Shown here piece by piece: positions 26,091 through 34,725 of a stretch of 53,299 nt of DNA. The stretch covers positions 1 through 53,299 of the forward strand of contig CAINUX010000131.1 in NCBI GenBank assembly GCA_903853895.1, given 5' to 3'. Under the pieces are notes generated by a model. That model was not told the DNA's origin and made no database searches. It was given only the letters and a program-made list of their open reading frames with translations. How positions within the stretch are numbered: the first letter of the stretch is position 1; each line of letters opens with the position of its first letter. The position numbers and the translations under genes were made by a program. This DNA is from an uncultured beta proteobacterium. GTDB lineage: Bacteria > Pseudomonadota > Gammaproteobacteria > Burkholderiales > Burkholderiaceae_C.

Positions 26091-26669
26091 TTACTGCTTG
26101 ATGGCTTCGAGGGAGATGGTAATGGTGACATCGTCTCCAACGGACGGGGCGTACTTTCCGGCGTTGAATTCGGTGCGTTTGACCACGACGGTGGCGTCGG
26201 CGCCAATGGCATCCTTCTTCAGCATGGGATGCGCCATGTTCACGTAATTCGTGACCTTCAGGGTGACCGGCTTGGTGACATCCTTGATGGTCAGATTGCC
26301 TTCGATCGCGGAAGGTTTGTCACCGTCGAACACAACCTTAGTGGACTTGAACGTGGCGGTCGGGAATTTGGCCGTATCCAGGAAGTCCTCACCCTGGATG
26401 TGTCCATTGAAGACGGCGAAGCCGGTATCGACAGACTTCATGTCGATGAGAACATCGACGGAACCAGACTTGGCCGCCTTGTCCAGAACGACGGTACCGG
26501 TGGTCTTGTTGAAGCGGCTCAGCTGGGTGGACATGCCGAAGTGGCTGTACGAAAAGCGCGGGAACGTGTGGCCGCTATCAATCGTGTAGGCCTCGGGTGC
26601 CGCAAGCGCGGGTGACGCAATCGTGGCGATGAGGGCTAGCGTAGCGGAGAGTTTGGCGATGTTTTTCAT
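26091..26669 (-). CDS. YceI family periplasmic protein (copy A)
   Basis: 192 residues with a signal peptide (1-23, PALAAP). The mature part is a lipocalin-like YceI barrel that binds polyisoprenoids such as ubiquinone-8: YTIDSGHTFPRFSYSHFGMS, GSVDVLIDMKSVDTG and GNLTIKDVTKPVTL are typical. Last gene of a unit with a second YceI gene and a cytochrome b561, an arrangement common in proteobacteria that suggests quinone handling. Confidence 0.92.
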   Translation of the reverse strand: MKNIAKLSATLALIATIASPALAAPEAYTIDSGHTFPRFSYSHFGMSTQLSRFNKTTGTVVLDKAAKSGSVDVLIDMKSVDTGFAVFNGHIQGEDFLDTAKFPTATFKSTKVVFDGDKPSAIEGNLTIKDVTKPVTLKVTNYVNMAHPMLKKDAIGADATVVVKRTEFNAGKYAPSVGDDVTITISLEAIKQ

Positions 26670-26705
26670 GGTGGATTTGAGAGTGGTTGAGAAGGAAACA
26701 AAAAA

Positions 26706-27287
26706 TCAGAACTTGCCAACGCCGGACAGCGCCAACTTGAACTTGATCTGCACGTCATCGGCGACCGCGGAGGTGTCGGCCCATTCGTTTTCACCGATCT
26801 TGTAGGCCAGACGTTTGATCGTCAGCACGCCGCTGGCGGTTGTGGTTGCGCCGCTTTGGGCAAGGGTGACTGGGACGATTGCGTCACGGGTGTTGCCCTT
26901 GATGGCAAGCTTGCCGGATACTTCAAACTTACCGCCTCCCAGGGCCTTGATGGCCGTGGACTGGAACGTGGCTTGCGGGAATTTGGCGGTGTTGAACCAG
27001 ACAGCTTTGGGCAGTTCACCATCCATCTCCGGTGCGCCCAGCGTGGCGCTGGCAATGTCGACGGTGAGGGCGATCTTGCCGGTTTCAGGTTTGGCCGGAT
27101 CAAACGCAACCTGTGCATCGAATTTCTTGAAGTGGCCCTCCATCGCCACGCCCATTTGCTTGCTGACAAATGCAATGTCACTTTGGGCTGGCACCAGCTT
27201 TTGATCGGCATGGACCAGTGAGGCGCCGGCTATTGCCAGTATCAGGAAACCAGTGGTGCGAATGTGGGATTTGAACGGAGTCATCAA
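26706..27287 (-). CDS. YceI family periplasmic protein (copy B)
   Basis: 193 residues, signal peptide about 1-27 (LVHADQ). The mature part has the YceI pattern (SDIAFVSKQMGVAMEGHFKKF, ALTVDIASATLG, GKLAIKGNTRDAIVPV) but differs clearly from copy A, so the pair is not a recent duplication. It lies 36 bases upstream of copy A and 53 bases downstream of the cytochrome b561 gene. Start could be either of two adjacent ATGs. Confidence 0.9.
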   Translation of the reverse strand: MMTPFKSHIRTTGFLILAIAGASLVHADQKLVPAQSDIAFVSKQMGVAMEGHFKKFDAQVAFDPAKPETGKIALTVDIASATLGAPEMDGELPKAVWFNTAKFPQATFQSTAIKALGGGKFEVSGKLAIKGNTRDAIVPVTLAQSGATTTASGVLTIKRLAYKIGENEWADTSAVADDVQIKFKLALSGVGKF

Positions 27288-27340
27288 TTGGCCTTGGTTA
27301 GTGAATAGGTCGGTGCGTGGGTCGGTCGTAGCGGCAGGTG

Positions 27341-27901
27341 CTAGGGTTTGCCCGGAAGCATCCGCTGCAGCAGTCCGTCACGGTCCATCCAATGGTGTTT
27401 GAGTGCGGCGGCTACATGCAGCACCACCAACCCCATCAGCGCGAAGGCCGTGGCCTCGTGCCAGGGTTTGATCAGTTCAGCCAGGGGTTTGCCGGCAGCC
27501 ACAAAGTCGGGCAGGGGCAACACCCCGAACAGGACAATTGGAAAACCGGCCGCTGAGGAATAGGCCCAGCCTAAGAGTGGCACGATGAAAAAGAGCGCGT
27601 ACAGCAGACCGTGCGTGGCTTGGTAAGCCCACATTTGCCAGCCGGGCATGGCCAGCGTCACGGCCTGTGGCAATGCGGGTGGGCGGTGGGTGAGACGCCA
27701 CGCCAGTCGCAAGGCAGAGAGAAACAAGAACGAGACACCGGCCCACTTGTGCCAGTTGTACAGCTTCAGCCGCTGTGGAGAAAACGGCAGGTCGGCCATA
27801 TAAAAGCCAACCGAAAATATGCCGATCAACGCAATCGCCAGCAGCCAATGCAGGGCGATGGAAAATCCATCGTAGCGGCGGGAAACAGATGCAGTATTCA
27901 T
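27341..27901 (-). CDS. Cytochrome b561
   Basis: 186 residues with four transmembrane helices. Haem-ligand histidines are in the expected places: SIALHWLLA (helix 1), YNWHKWAGV (before helix 2), ATHGLLYALF (helix 3) and VVLHVAAALKHHW (helix 4). It is a quinone-linked inner-membrane dihaem cytochrome of the YodB/CybB type. First gene of the cytochrome-YceI-YceI unit; superoxide:quinone oxidoreduction is known for E. coli CybB, but is not shown here. Confidence 0.9.
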   Translation of the reverse strand: MNTASVSRRYDGFSIALHWLLAIALIGIFSVGFYMADLPFSPQRLKLYNWHKWAGVSFLFLSALRLAWRLTHRPPALPQAVTLAMPGWQMWAYQATHGLLYALFFIVPLLGWAYSSAAGFPIVLFGVLPLPDFVAAGKPLAELIKPWHEATAFALMGLVVLHVAAALKHHWMDRDGLLQRMLPGKP

Positions 27902-28013
27902 TGGCGCAAGTCTACGAGCCGCGGCGCCAAAGAAAGTTCAAATTACTTGTTGCAATAATTCAGTTATTTTGAATTGAACCATCTTGGTGATTCAAGTAAT
28001 CTGATGTCAATGG

Positions 28014-28043
28014 CAAGAAAAGCCCGGCACAGGGCCGGGGCTC
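28014..28043 (-). terminator. Intrinsic terminator of the ammonium transporter gene
   Basis: On the minus strand a GC-rich hairpin, GCCCCGGCCC TGT GCCGGGC, is followed by TTTTCTT. It starts 4 bases downstream of the amt stop. Confidence 0.75.
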
Positions 28044-28046
28044 CCT

Positions 28047-29249
28047 CTACCAGTTCGCCTCGCGTTCTGGGGATGCGCTGATCTTGTGAATGGACAGATC
28101 AGCGCCGTCATATTCCTCTTCCTGGCTCAGACGCAGTCCCGTAGTGGCTTTGAGCAGACCATAGACTACCAAGCCACCGGCAAGTGCCCATGCCACACCC
28201 ATGGTGGTTCCTATCAGTTGGGCACCCAGCGACACGCCGCCCAGTCCACCCAGCGCCTTGGTGCCAAAGATACCCGCCGCCACGCCACCCAAGGTGCCAC
28301 ACAGGCCATGCAAGGGCCACACGCCCAGTACGTCATCGATCTTCCACTTGTTTTGGGTGAGCGTGAACATGACGACAAAGATGGTTCCGGCCATGGCACC
28401 CACAACTAGAGCGCCCAGCGGGTGCATCAGGTCCGAGCCCGCGCACACCGCCACCAGGCCGGCCAGCGGCCCGTTGTGCACAAAACCGGGGTCATTCTTG
28501 CCGGCCACGAGGGCAGCCAGGGTTCCGCCTACCATGGCCATCAGTGAATTGACAGCGACGAGTCCCGAAATCTTGTCCAGTGTTTGGGCACTCATGACGT
28601 TGAAGCCAAACCAGCCGACGGTCAAGATCCAGGCACCGAGCGCCAGAAAAGGAATACTTGACGGTGGATGTGCGGAGATGGCTCCATCTTTGCGGTATCG
28701 GTTGCTGCGCGCACCAAGCAGGATGACTGCCGGCAAGGCAATCCAGCCACCCACGGCATGCACTACGACGCTGCCAGCAAAGTCATGGAACTCTTCACCG
28801 GTCAGCGCCTTGATCCATGCCTGAACTCCAAAGTGCTGATTCCAGACGATGCCCTCAAAGAACGGGTAGATAAAGCCGACGATAACGGCCGTTGCAATCA
28901 GTTGTGGCCAAAATCTAGCTCTTTCAGCGATTCCGCCTGAGATGATGGCGGGAATGGCGGCGGCAAAAGTCAGCAAGAAGAAGAACTTTACCAACTCATA
29001 CCCGTTCTTGGCGGCCAACACTTCGGCGCCAACAAAGAAGCTCGTTCCGTATGCCACGGCATACCCGACCATGAAGTAGACCACCGTGGACACGGAAAAG
29101 TCCACGAGGATCTTGACCAGGGCATTCACCTGGTTCTTACGCCGAACGGTGCCAAGCTCCAGAAACGCAAAACCGGCGTGCATGGCGAGCACCATGATGC
29201 CGCCGAGGAGAATGAACAGGGCATCCGCGCCCTGTTTGAGTGCTTCCAT
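28047..29249 (-). CDS. amt: Ammonium transporter Amt
   Basis: 400 residues with about eleven transmembrane helices and no cleaved signal. The twin pore histidines are visible in VVHAVGGW and LHGLCGTLG, and the FAFLELGTVRRKNQVNALVKI segment is typical of the Amt/Mep/Rh family. It imports ammonium. No glnK gene is adjacent, which is less usual; nitrogen control through NtrC is likely but I did not find a clear sigma-54 site in the upstream gap. Confidence 0.95.
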   Translation of the reverse strand: MEALKQGADALFILLGGIMVLAMHAGFAFLELGTVRRKNQVNALVKILVDFSVSTVVYFMVGYAVAYGTSFFVGAEVLAAKNGYELVKFFFLLTFAAAIPAIISGGIAERARFWPQLIATAVIVGFIYPFFEGIVWNQHFGVQAWIKALTGEEFHDFAGSVVVHAVGGWIALPAVILLGARSNRYRKDGAISAHPPSSIPFLALGAWILTVGWFGFNVMSAQTLDKISGLVAVNSLMAMVGGTLAALVAGKNDPGFVHNGPLAGLVAVCAGSDLMHPLGALVVGAMAGTIFVVMFTLTQNKWKIDDVLGVWPLHGLCGTLGGVAAGIFGTKALGGLGGVSLGAQLIGTTMGVAWALAGGLVVYGLLKATTGLRLSQEEEYDGADLSIHKISASPEREANW

Positions 29250-29384
29250 GTGAACCTCTTTGTGTGAAATGCTATTTATTGGTGCAATATTGTTGGATTC
29301 TTCGAATCCGCACCAAAATTAAGCAAGAAATGCGCCAGAATGGGTTGGGCGACTGTGGGTAGACGGACGCTACAATGAAGTCTG

Positions 29385-29515
29385 TCATTGGGGAGTAGCC
29401 GCCCTTCTATATTGAGAGGGGCTTGCGTCAACAGACTTGTCGGGTCACACCAGTGGCTGACATGGCGCAAGCGACGTCCACATCCGTGGATCCTGGCGAG
29501 ACCTTTGACTGCATG
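29385..29515 (+). promoter_or_regulatory. yybP-ykoY (manganese) riboswitch
   Basis: The two most conserved blocks of this class are present: TTGGGGAGTAGCC at 29388-29400, and TGGCGAGACCTTTGAC at 29494-29509, with paired arms between. The class binds Mn2+ and turns on exporters. The downstream gene belongs to UPF0016, one of its usual targets, about 60 bases later. Confidence 0.88.
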
Positions 29516-29573
29516 CCTCCGTTTTTGGCCGGGGATGTTGTGCAGTCATGGGTTGTTCCGGCCGGAGTTCATC

Positions 29574-30131
29574 ATGGAAGCATTTCTCGTATCCACCGGT
29601 ATCGTTGCCCTCGCGGAGATGGGCGACAAAACGCAATTGCTGGCCCTGATACTGGCGGCACGTTTTCGAAAACCGTGGCCTATCGTTCTGGGTATTTTTG
29701 TTGCTACCCTGGCCAATCACGCGTTGGCTGGAGCTGCAGGCGCTTGGGTGACGACCTTTCTGGGGCCGGATGTCTTGCGCTGGGTCCTTGGGGGATCCTT
29801 TATCGCCATGGCTGTCTGGATGCTAATCCCTGACAGTGTGGACGACGAGGAGAGCACTGGCGCGCCACGCTTTGGGGTGTTCGGGACCACGGTGGTTGCC
29901 TTTTTCCTGGCCGAAATGGGTGACAAGACACAAATCGCAACCGTCATGCTCGCCGCGCAGTACCACGCATGGGCCTGGGTGGTGGCGGGCACGACGTTGG
30001 GCATGATGTTGGCAAACGCGCCGGTCGTCTGGTTGGGCGACAAAATCACCAAATTGGTGCCTTTGCGGGTCGTGCACGTCGTCTCCGCGCTCATTTTCCT
30101 GGGGCTGGGCCTTCTGGCGCTGCTGGCATAG
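29574..30131 (+). CDS. mneA: UPF0016/TMEM165-type manganese exporter
   Basis: 185 residues, six transmembrane helices in two repeats, each with the signature EMGDKTQ (LAEMGDKTQLLA and LAEMGDKTQIAT). The family exports Mn2+ (MneA in Vibrio) or exchanges Ca2+/Mn2+ for H+ in eukaryotes. The upstream yybP-ykoY element makes manganese export the most likely role. The ATG at 29574 is used since the riboswitch occupies earlier sequence. The stop is convergent with the formate/nitrite channel remnant, overlapping it by about 40 bases. Confidence 0.9.
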   Translation: MEAFLVSTGIVALAEMGDKTQLLALILAARFRKPWPIVLGIFVATLANHALAGAAGAWVTTFLGPDVLRWVLGGSFIAMAVWMLIPDSVDDEESTGAPRFGVFGTTVVAFFLAEMGDKTQIATVMLAAQYHAWAWVVAGTTLGMMLANAPVVWLGDKITKLVPLRVVHVVSALIFLGLGLLALLA

Positions 30132-30754
30132 CCGCCGGGTCTGGTGGTGCGCCACGCCGGTAGATGATGTAGTAGGTCCATCCGGCGAGCACGCTGCCAC
30201 CCACCAGATTGCCAGCGATCACCGGAACGAGATTGAGCGCCATTCCGCTCCAGGTGACCATCGGTATTCCAGTGCCCGGCGGACCAAATTGCTGGATAAG
30301 CATCGCCAGGGGCATGAGATACATGTTGGCAATGCTGTGCTCAAAACCGGCCGCGAAAAAATGCCTGCCCCAAGCCCAGATCCTGTTTTGCCAGCGCTAT
30401 TCTTACAACCTGCTGCCCAATGGCACCGCCGTTCATGTCGGGGTGACCGCTGGCAAACACCAACAGGTCCAGACCCGCGGCGCCCACACCATTGGCCAGG
30501 CACACCAGGACCCAGTTGCGCAACACGTCAGCTGTGGTGATCTTGCCGTCCGCCCAGGCCATCGCCAGCAGGTTGTTGCCGGTAAAAAGCCCCGCCCCCG
30601 CCACGACGACCAACAGCAAGCCCAGCGAAAACACCCGACCGCCCAGCACCGAACTGGCTGCGAATCCCACGGAAGGATCTGACTTGACCAGTGTGTAGAA
30701 CATCGCACCCAGACCAATGAAGGCACCCGCCAACACACCCAGCAGCAGCAGCAA
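30091..30754 (-). pseudogene. Formate/nitrite transporter (FocA/NirC-type), frameshifted and probably 5'-truncated
   Basis: Two minus-strand frames give consecutive parts of one channel protein. The first (to about 30356) covers GVLAGAFIGLGAMFYTLV through GGAIGQQVVRIALAKQDLG; the second starts in a different frame with NMYLMPLAMLIQQFG and ends 77 residues later. The break coincides with a run of six A at 30356-30361 (six T on the coding strand); with five, the sequence would read AFFAAGFEHSIAN and continue. Upstream of 30754 the frame lacks a normal start and the first ~30 residues expected for the family. Mutation, or a homopolymer sequencing error for the internal break, are both possible. 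Confidence 0.75.
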
Positions 30755-30840
30755 AGGAAGTGTTGCCTGGCGGGCAAGGTGGAATGAATGCTGAACTTGG
30801 ATTTATACTAATGACTTGCGCCGATTTGATCCTAGATTGC

Positions 30841-30937
30841 GGGCGCCGGGGCCTTGGAGCCTCGAAATTCAGCTAAAGACGGCCCACGGCACCCCTCAGG
30901 GCACCCGGCTCCGCATTTAGCGTTGCCGGGTTTTTTT
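30841..30937 (+). promoter_or_regulatory. Structured metX leader, candidate riboswitch/attenuator
   Basis: GGGCGCCGGGGCC (30841-30853) can pair with GGCCCACGGCACCC (30881-30894), closing a loop that contains GGAGCC (30856-30861) and GCTAAA (30872-30877). These can pair downstream with GGCTCC (30907-30912) and TTTAGC (30916-30921), a pseudoknot. Both downstream arms overlap the terminator hairpin, so the two folds exclude each other. Metabolite-controlled leaders are known for metX, but I could not match a described class. Confidence 0.45.
30904..30937 (+). terminator. Intrinsic terminator upstream of metX
   Basis: CCCGGC (30904-30909) and GCCGGG (30925-30930) with a second inner stem CGC/GCG, followed by seven T. 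It lies 20 bases before the metX ATG and would stop transcription before the gene. Confidence 0.7.
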
Positions 30938-30956
30938 ATGGGGATTTGGGTTGGAT

Positions 30957-32120
30957 ATGCCTTTGATCGCGACACCACAGTCACAGCACTTTTCGCTACC
31001 GCTGGCATTGCAGAGCGGGGCATCCCTGCGTGACTATTCCCTTAGCTTTGAAACCTACGGCACCCTCAATGCCGGGCGCAGCAACGCAGTCCTGATTTGC
31101 CATGCATTGAATGCCTCGCACCATGTGGCCGGAACCTATGCCGGACAGGACAACTCCGAGGGTTGGTGGGACAACATGATTGGCCCAGGCAAGCCGGTTG
31201 ATACGGACCGTTTCTTTGTCATTGGCGTCAACAACCTTGGCTCGTGCTTTGGCTCCACAGGACCCATGCACGCCAACCCGGATGCGCCGGCGGGCAGTGG
31301 CCGGGTCTATGGGGCAGATTTTCCTGTTGTGACGGTGGAAGACTGGGTCAATGCCCAGGCCCGCTTGCTCGACACGCTGGGTATCCGGACACTGGCGGCG
31401 GTGATGGGTGGATCGCTGGGCGGCATGCAGGCTCTGAGCTGGACGCTGCAGTACCCGGAACGTGTACGCCATGCGGTGGTGGTGGCCAGTGCACCCAACC
31501 TCACGGCGGAGAACATCGCCTTCAACGAAGTCGCTCGTCGCGCCATCGTCACCGACCCAGATTTCCATGGCGGTCATTTCTACGAGCACGGCACCGTGCC
31601 CAAGCGCGGCTTGCGCATCGCCCGCATGATCGGTCACATCACGTACCTGAGTGATGACGTGATGAACGAAAAATTCGGCCGCCAACTCCGAGAGGCAGTT
31701 CTCAGCAGCGCCGACGGCTATAGATACAGTACCCAGGACGTGGAGTTTCAGATTGAGAGTTACCTGCGCTACCAGGGCGACAAGTTTGCCGAGTACTTTG
31801 ACGCAAACACCTACCTGCTCATCACTCGAGCGCTGGATTACTTCGATCCGGCCCGCGCCTTTGGTGGTGATCTGAGCAAAGCATTGCAGCGCGCCACATG
31901 CAAGTTCCTGCTGGTGAGCTTCACCACCGACTGGCGCTTTGCGCCGAAGCGCAGCCGCGAGGTGGTCAAAGCGCTGCTGGACAACCAGCGTGACGTCAGC
32001 TATGCAGAGATCGACGCGCCCCACGGGCATGATGCATTTCTGCTGGATGACCCTCGATATATGGATGTTGTTCGCTCTTATTTTGATAGCATTGCGCAAT
32101 CGGTGGGAGCCGCAACATGA
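30957..32120 (+). CDS. metX: Homoserine O-acetyltransferase/O-succinyltransferase
   Basis: 387 residues of the alpha/beta-hydrolase-type MetX family, which acylates homoserine in methionine synthesis. Nucleophile elbow GGSLGGMQ, the acid in SFTTDWRF and the catalytic histidine in APHGHDAF form the triad. Other marks are [10 protein letters not shown] and [12 protein letters not shown]. Specificity for acetyl or succinyl donors cannot be decided by eye. ATG 30957 is chosen over a TTG two codons upstream. The C-terminal [17 protein letters not shown] segment includes a stretch resembling the dispersed repeat. The stop overlaps the metW start by four bases (ATGA). Confidence 0.95.
   Translation: MPLIATPQSQHFSLPLALQSGASLRDYSLSFETYGTLNAGRSNAVLICHALNASHHVAGTYAGQDNSEGWWDNMIGPGKPVDTDRFFVIGVNNLGSCFGSTGPMHANPDAPAGSGRVYGADFPVVTVEDWVNAQARLLDTLGIRTLAAVMGGSLGGMQALSWTLQYPERVRHAVVVASAPNLTAENIAFNEVARRAIVTDPDFHGGHFYEHGTVPKRGLRIARMIGHITYLSDDVMNEKFGRQLREAVLSSADGYRYSTQDVEFQIESYLRYQGDKFAEYFDANTYLLITRALDYFDPARAFGGDLSKALQRATCKFLLVSFTTDWRFAPKRSREVVKALLDNQRDVSYAEIDAPHGHDAFLLDDPRYMDVVRSYFDSIAQSVGAAT
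32049..32093 (+). repeat. Possible dispersed repeat, copy 7, inside metX
   Basis: ACCCTCGATATAT, TTCGCTCTTA and TTTTGATAGCAT match the family in order and spacing. It is translated in frame near the MetX C-terminus, where related proteins have similar residues, so chance resemblance is possible. Confidence 0.35.
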
Positions 32121-32713
32121 CGGACATCCACACCATGCACGCGCTGGCCCAATTGGTTCCTGAGGGATCCCGTGTTCTCGACCTGGGTTGTGGCGATGGC
32201 GCCATGCTGGCGCATCTGCAAAACACCCGTGGCTGCACCGGCTATGGCGTTGAGCTATCCGATGCCAATGTGCTGGCCTGCGTCAAACGCGGCGTCAACG
32301 TCATCCAGTTGAACCTGGACGAAGGCCTGGCGATGTTCGACGACGCATCGTTCGACGTAGTGCTGCAGATCGACACGCTGCAAAATTTGCGCAATGCCGA
32401 AGTCATGCTGCGCGAAACCGTGCGCGTGGGGCGCGTGGGCATCATCGCCTTCCCCAATTTTGCACACTGGCCCAACCGCTTGAGCGTACTTCTGGGGCGT
32501 ATGCCCGTGACCAAACGCCTGCCCTACCAGTGGTACGACACACCCAACATTCGCGTCGGTACCCATGCTGACTTGGCCACACTTGCACAACGCAATGGCT
32601 TGCAGGTACAGGACAGCTTTGGCCTGCAGGGCGGCCAGACGGTGCGGTTTTTGCCCAATTTTCTGGCCGGCACATCGGTGTACAAGCTCACCGTGCCACG
32701 CGACCCGACTTAG
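32117..32713 (+). CDS. metW: MetW methionine biosynthesis methyltransferase-like protein
   Basis: 198 residues, with the SAM-binding motif VLDLGCGDG near residue 20 and the MetW-specific continuation [21 protein letters not shown] and [21 protein letters not shown]. MetW is almost always paired with MetX in proteobacteria and is needed for full MetX activity. Translationally coupled to metX by an ATGA overlap. Confidence 0.95.
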   Translation: MTDIHTMHALAQLVPEGSRVLDLGCGDGAMLAHLQNTRGCTGYGVELSDANVLACVKRGVNVIQLNLDEGLAMFDDASFDVVLQIDTLQNLRNAEVMLRETVRVGRVGIIAFPNFAHWPNRLSVLLGRMPVTKRLPYQWYDTPNIRVGTHADLATLAQRNGLQVQDSFGLQGGQTVRFLPNFLAGTSVYKLTVPRDPT

Positions 32714-32741
32714 CCCGCGGTCGCGCGGCTGCGATGGGGCT

Positions 32742-33638
32742 TCAGCGCTGGCCCGCCGAGCGGGCCGGAACGGTTTTCAGGTATGCGTAAAGCGCCAGCG
32801 CGTCGGTGTCATTCAATTCGCGCAGTGATTCAAAAGGCATGACCTTGATTGCACTGCCGTCGGGGCGTTTGCCCACACGCAGCATGGCGACAAAGGTCTC
32901 GGCATCCGGGTAGCGCACCATGGCGCTGCCCTGGCCCGGCGTCAGATTGGCGGCGGCCGGCCAGTCGGGCGGGCCGCCGGGAATGCTGCCCCCCGACAAA
33001 CCGGGGCCGTGGCAGCCAATGCACATATTGGCAACGTAGGCGCCGTGCTGGGCGTTGACGGCCGCGGCAACCGGTTGCGCCGGGCGCAGGTGATGGTCTA
33101 TCTTCTCAGATGCGTCCCGAATCGCCCCCAATCCATACAAGACTTTGACCGGTAGTGGTAGTTCAACCACGGCCGCACCGCCCGTTCGGGGCAGCAGTGT
33201 GCGTGCGTAGCCGACGATGGCGGCAACATCCGCGTCCGTGAACCGGTTGTAATCCTCGCTGGGCATGATGAAGGCTGCGTGGCCATTGGCCATCACGCCG
33301 TGGCGGATGATGCGCACCCAGTCCTGTGCCGTGTATTGGCCAACCGGTCCGCCCGGCGTGATGTTGGGGCCGGCGATGCGCATGCCTTTGCCATCGTTGA
33401 TGAACTCGCGACCCTCACCTGCACTGCCATGACAATCGGCGCAGCCGCGAGAGCGGAACAGGTAACGACCCCGCGCAATCCCTTCAGCGTCGGTGGCCCA
33501 CGCGACGGGCTGTACCGCCACATCCACCGTACGCTGGCGTTTTTGCTCACCCAGCATGTTGGCAAACAACAAAGTGGCGACACCCAGCACCAGTACCAGT
33601 GCAAAACCCAATCCAAGGCGTTTAACCCATCGGTTCAT
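32742..33638 (-). CDS. Dihaem c-type cytochrome
   Basis: About 298 residues with an N-terminal signal or anchor (about 5-25) and two cytochrome c domains, each with a CxxCH haem site (CADCH and CIGCH). Methionine ligands are likely in IMPSEDYN and in VMPFESL. This two-domain layout resembles cytochrome subunits of alcohol- or gluconate-dehydrogenase-like systems and other periplasmic electron carriers. No dehydrogenase gene is adjacent. A second ATG two codons upstream (33644) is possible. Confidence 0.88.
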   Translation of the reverse strand: MNRWVKRLGLGFALVLVLGVATLLFANMLGEQKRQRTVDVAVQPVAWATDAEGIARGRYLFRSRGCADCHGSAGEGREFINDGKGMRIAGPNITPGGPVGQYTAQDWVRIIRHGVMANGHAAFIMPSEDYNRFTDADVAAIVGYARTLLPRTGGAAVVELPLPVKVLYGLGAIRDASEKIDHHLRPAQPVAAAVNAQHGAYVANMCIGCHGPGLSGGSIPGGPPDWPAAANLTPGQGSAMVRYPDAETFVAMLRVGKRPDGSAIKVMPFESLRELNDTDALALYAYLKTVPARSAGQR

Positions 33639-33834
33639 GGTCATTCCCTTCAAAACGGAAATTGATCTTAGTCACGCAAGACTGTCCTGTCGAGGGCGGC
33701 CTGCATGGGGTTTTCCCGCTGCTGTATGACCGTGCTACAGTGCGCCCATCGGGGTGTCAGCTCCCCGGTGTCGGGCCCCTCGGGCTCCAAGATGGTGTCC
33801 CATCCAATTGCTGGTAACGCAACAGGAGTAATCC

Positions 33835-34725
33835 GTGGACACCACCAATCCGTCTATTCTTTCCGTTTCCCCTTTGGCTTTCAACGCCCGGCTCGGCCGG
33901 GCCAAAACCCCACTGGTGCTGGACGTGCGCCGCCAGCCGTGCTTTGACGAGAGCCCGCGCCTGCTGGCAGGCGCGCAGCGCTGCGCGCCAGAGGACGTGG
34001 CTGCTTTTGCCGCATCGCAAGCGCCGCGCGAGGTCTTCGTCTATTGCGTGTACGGCCACAACGTCAGCGAAGAAGCCGCAGCCACCCTGCAGGCCGCCGG
34101 CTGGAATGCCCACCGGGTGGCCGGCGGCATCGAAGGCGGCCAGGATGGCGAGGACGATGCCCAGGCGACAGCGGCGTGGCGGGCCCGACCACCATTGAGC
34201 TTTGCCAAGCGTGCCGACTGGGGTGTGGCCGGTGAACAGCCCTCACGCTGGATCACACGCGAGCGGCCCAAGGTCGACCGCATTGCGTGCCCCTGGCTGA
34301 TCCGTCGCTTCATCGATACCCGTGCCGAGTTTTTCTATGTGCCCACCAGCCAGGTGCTGGCGCAAGCCAAAACTCTGGGTGCGGTGGCCTATGACATTCC
34401 CGGCGCGACCGTGTCCCACGTGGACGAGCTGTGCAGTTTTGATGCCCTGCTGCTGGGCTTTGATCTGCACGACGCGGCGTTGGACCTGCTGGCCACCACC
34501 GTGCGCGGTGCCGATACCGACCGGCTGGATCTGGCGCCGCAGTCGGCGGGATTGCTGGCCCTGTCCCTGGGCCTGTCGCGCCTCTATGCAAGCGACGACC
34601 ACGCCATGCTGGAAGCCGCGATGCCGCTGTACGACGCGCTGTACGCCTGGTGCCGCGACCGCGTCGCCGCGCAGGATGAAGCCCACAACTGGAAGCCCGA
34701 AACCATGGTGGGAGCCTCTGCATGA
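33835..34725 (+). CDS. Rhodanese-ChrB C-terminal fusion protein
   Basis: 296 residues from a GTG start with AGGAG six bases upstream. Residues about 10-110 form a rhodanese-like domain with the active-site loop CVYGHNVS, which keeps the cysteine. Residues about 130-296 match the C-terminal domain of ChrB/chromate resistance proteins ([25 protein letters not shown]). Its stop overlaps the chrA start by four bases. ChrB proteins regulate or help chromate export; the rhodanese module suggests sulfur or sulfate-analogue chemistry. The exact role is inferred from context. Confidence 0.85.
   Translation: MDTTNPSILSVSPLAFNARLGRAKTPLVLDVRRQPCFDESPRLLAGAQRCAPEDVAAFAASQAPREVFVYCVYGHNVSEEAAATLQAAGWNAHRVAGGIEGGQDGEDDAQATAAWRARPPLSFAKRADWGVAGEQPSRWITRERPKVDRIACPWLIRRFIDTRAEFFYVPTSQVLAQAKTLGAVAYDIPGATVSHVDELCSFDALLLGFDLHDAALDLLATTVRGADTDRLDLAPQSAGLLALSLGLSRLYASDDHAMLEAAMPLYDALYAWCRDRVAAQDEAHNWKPETMVGASA

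Noticed and set aside
29250..29384. Sigma-54 promoter for amt
   Set aside because: I could not find a convincing GG-N10-GC element in the right place on the minus strand.
30841..30937. Direct assignment of the metX leader to SAM-II or another known SAM riboswitch
   Set aside because: A pseudoknot is plausible but I cannot match the conserved core residues, so I left it as an unassigned candidate.
30996..32099. A 367-codon minus-strand open frame across metX
   Set aside because: Antisense to metX with no recognisable domain.
33750..33767. Hairpin CGGGG-N8-CCCCG before the rhodanese-ChrB gene as a riboswitch
   Set aside because: Short, no T-run, no conserved motif known to me, and nothing overlapping the ribosome binding site.
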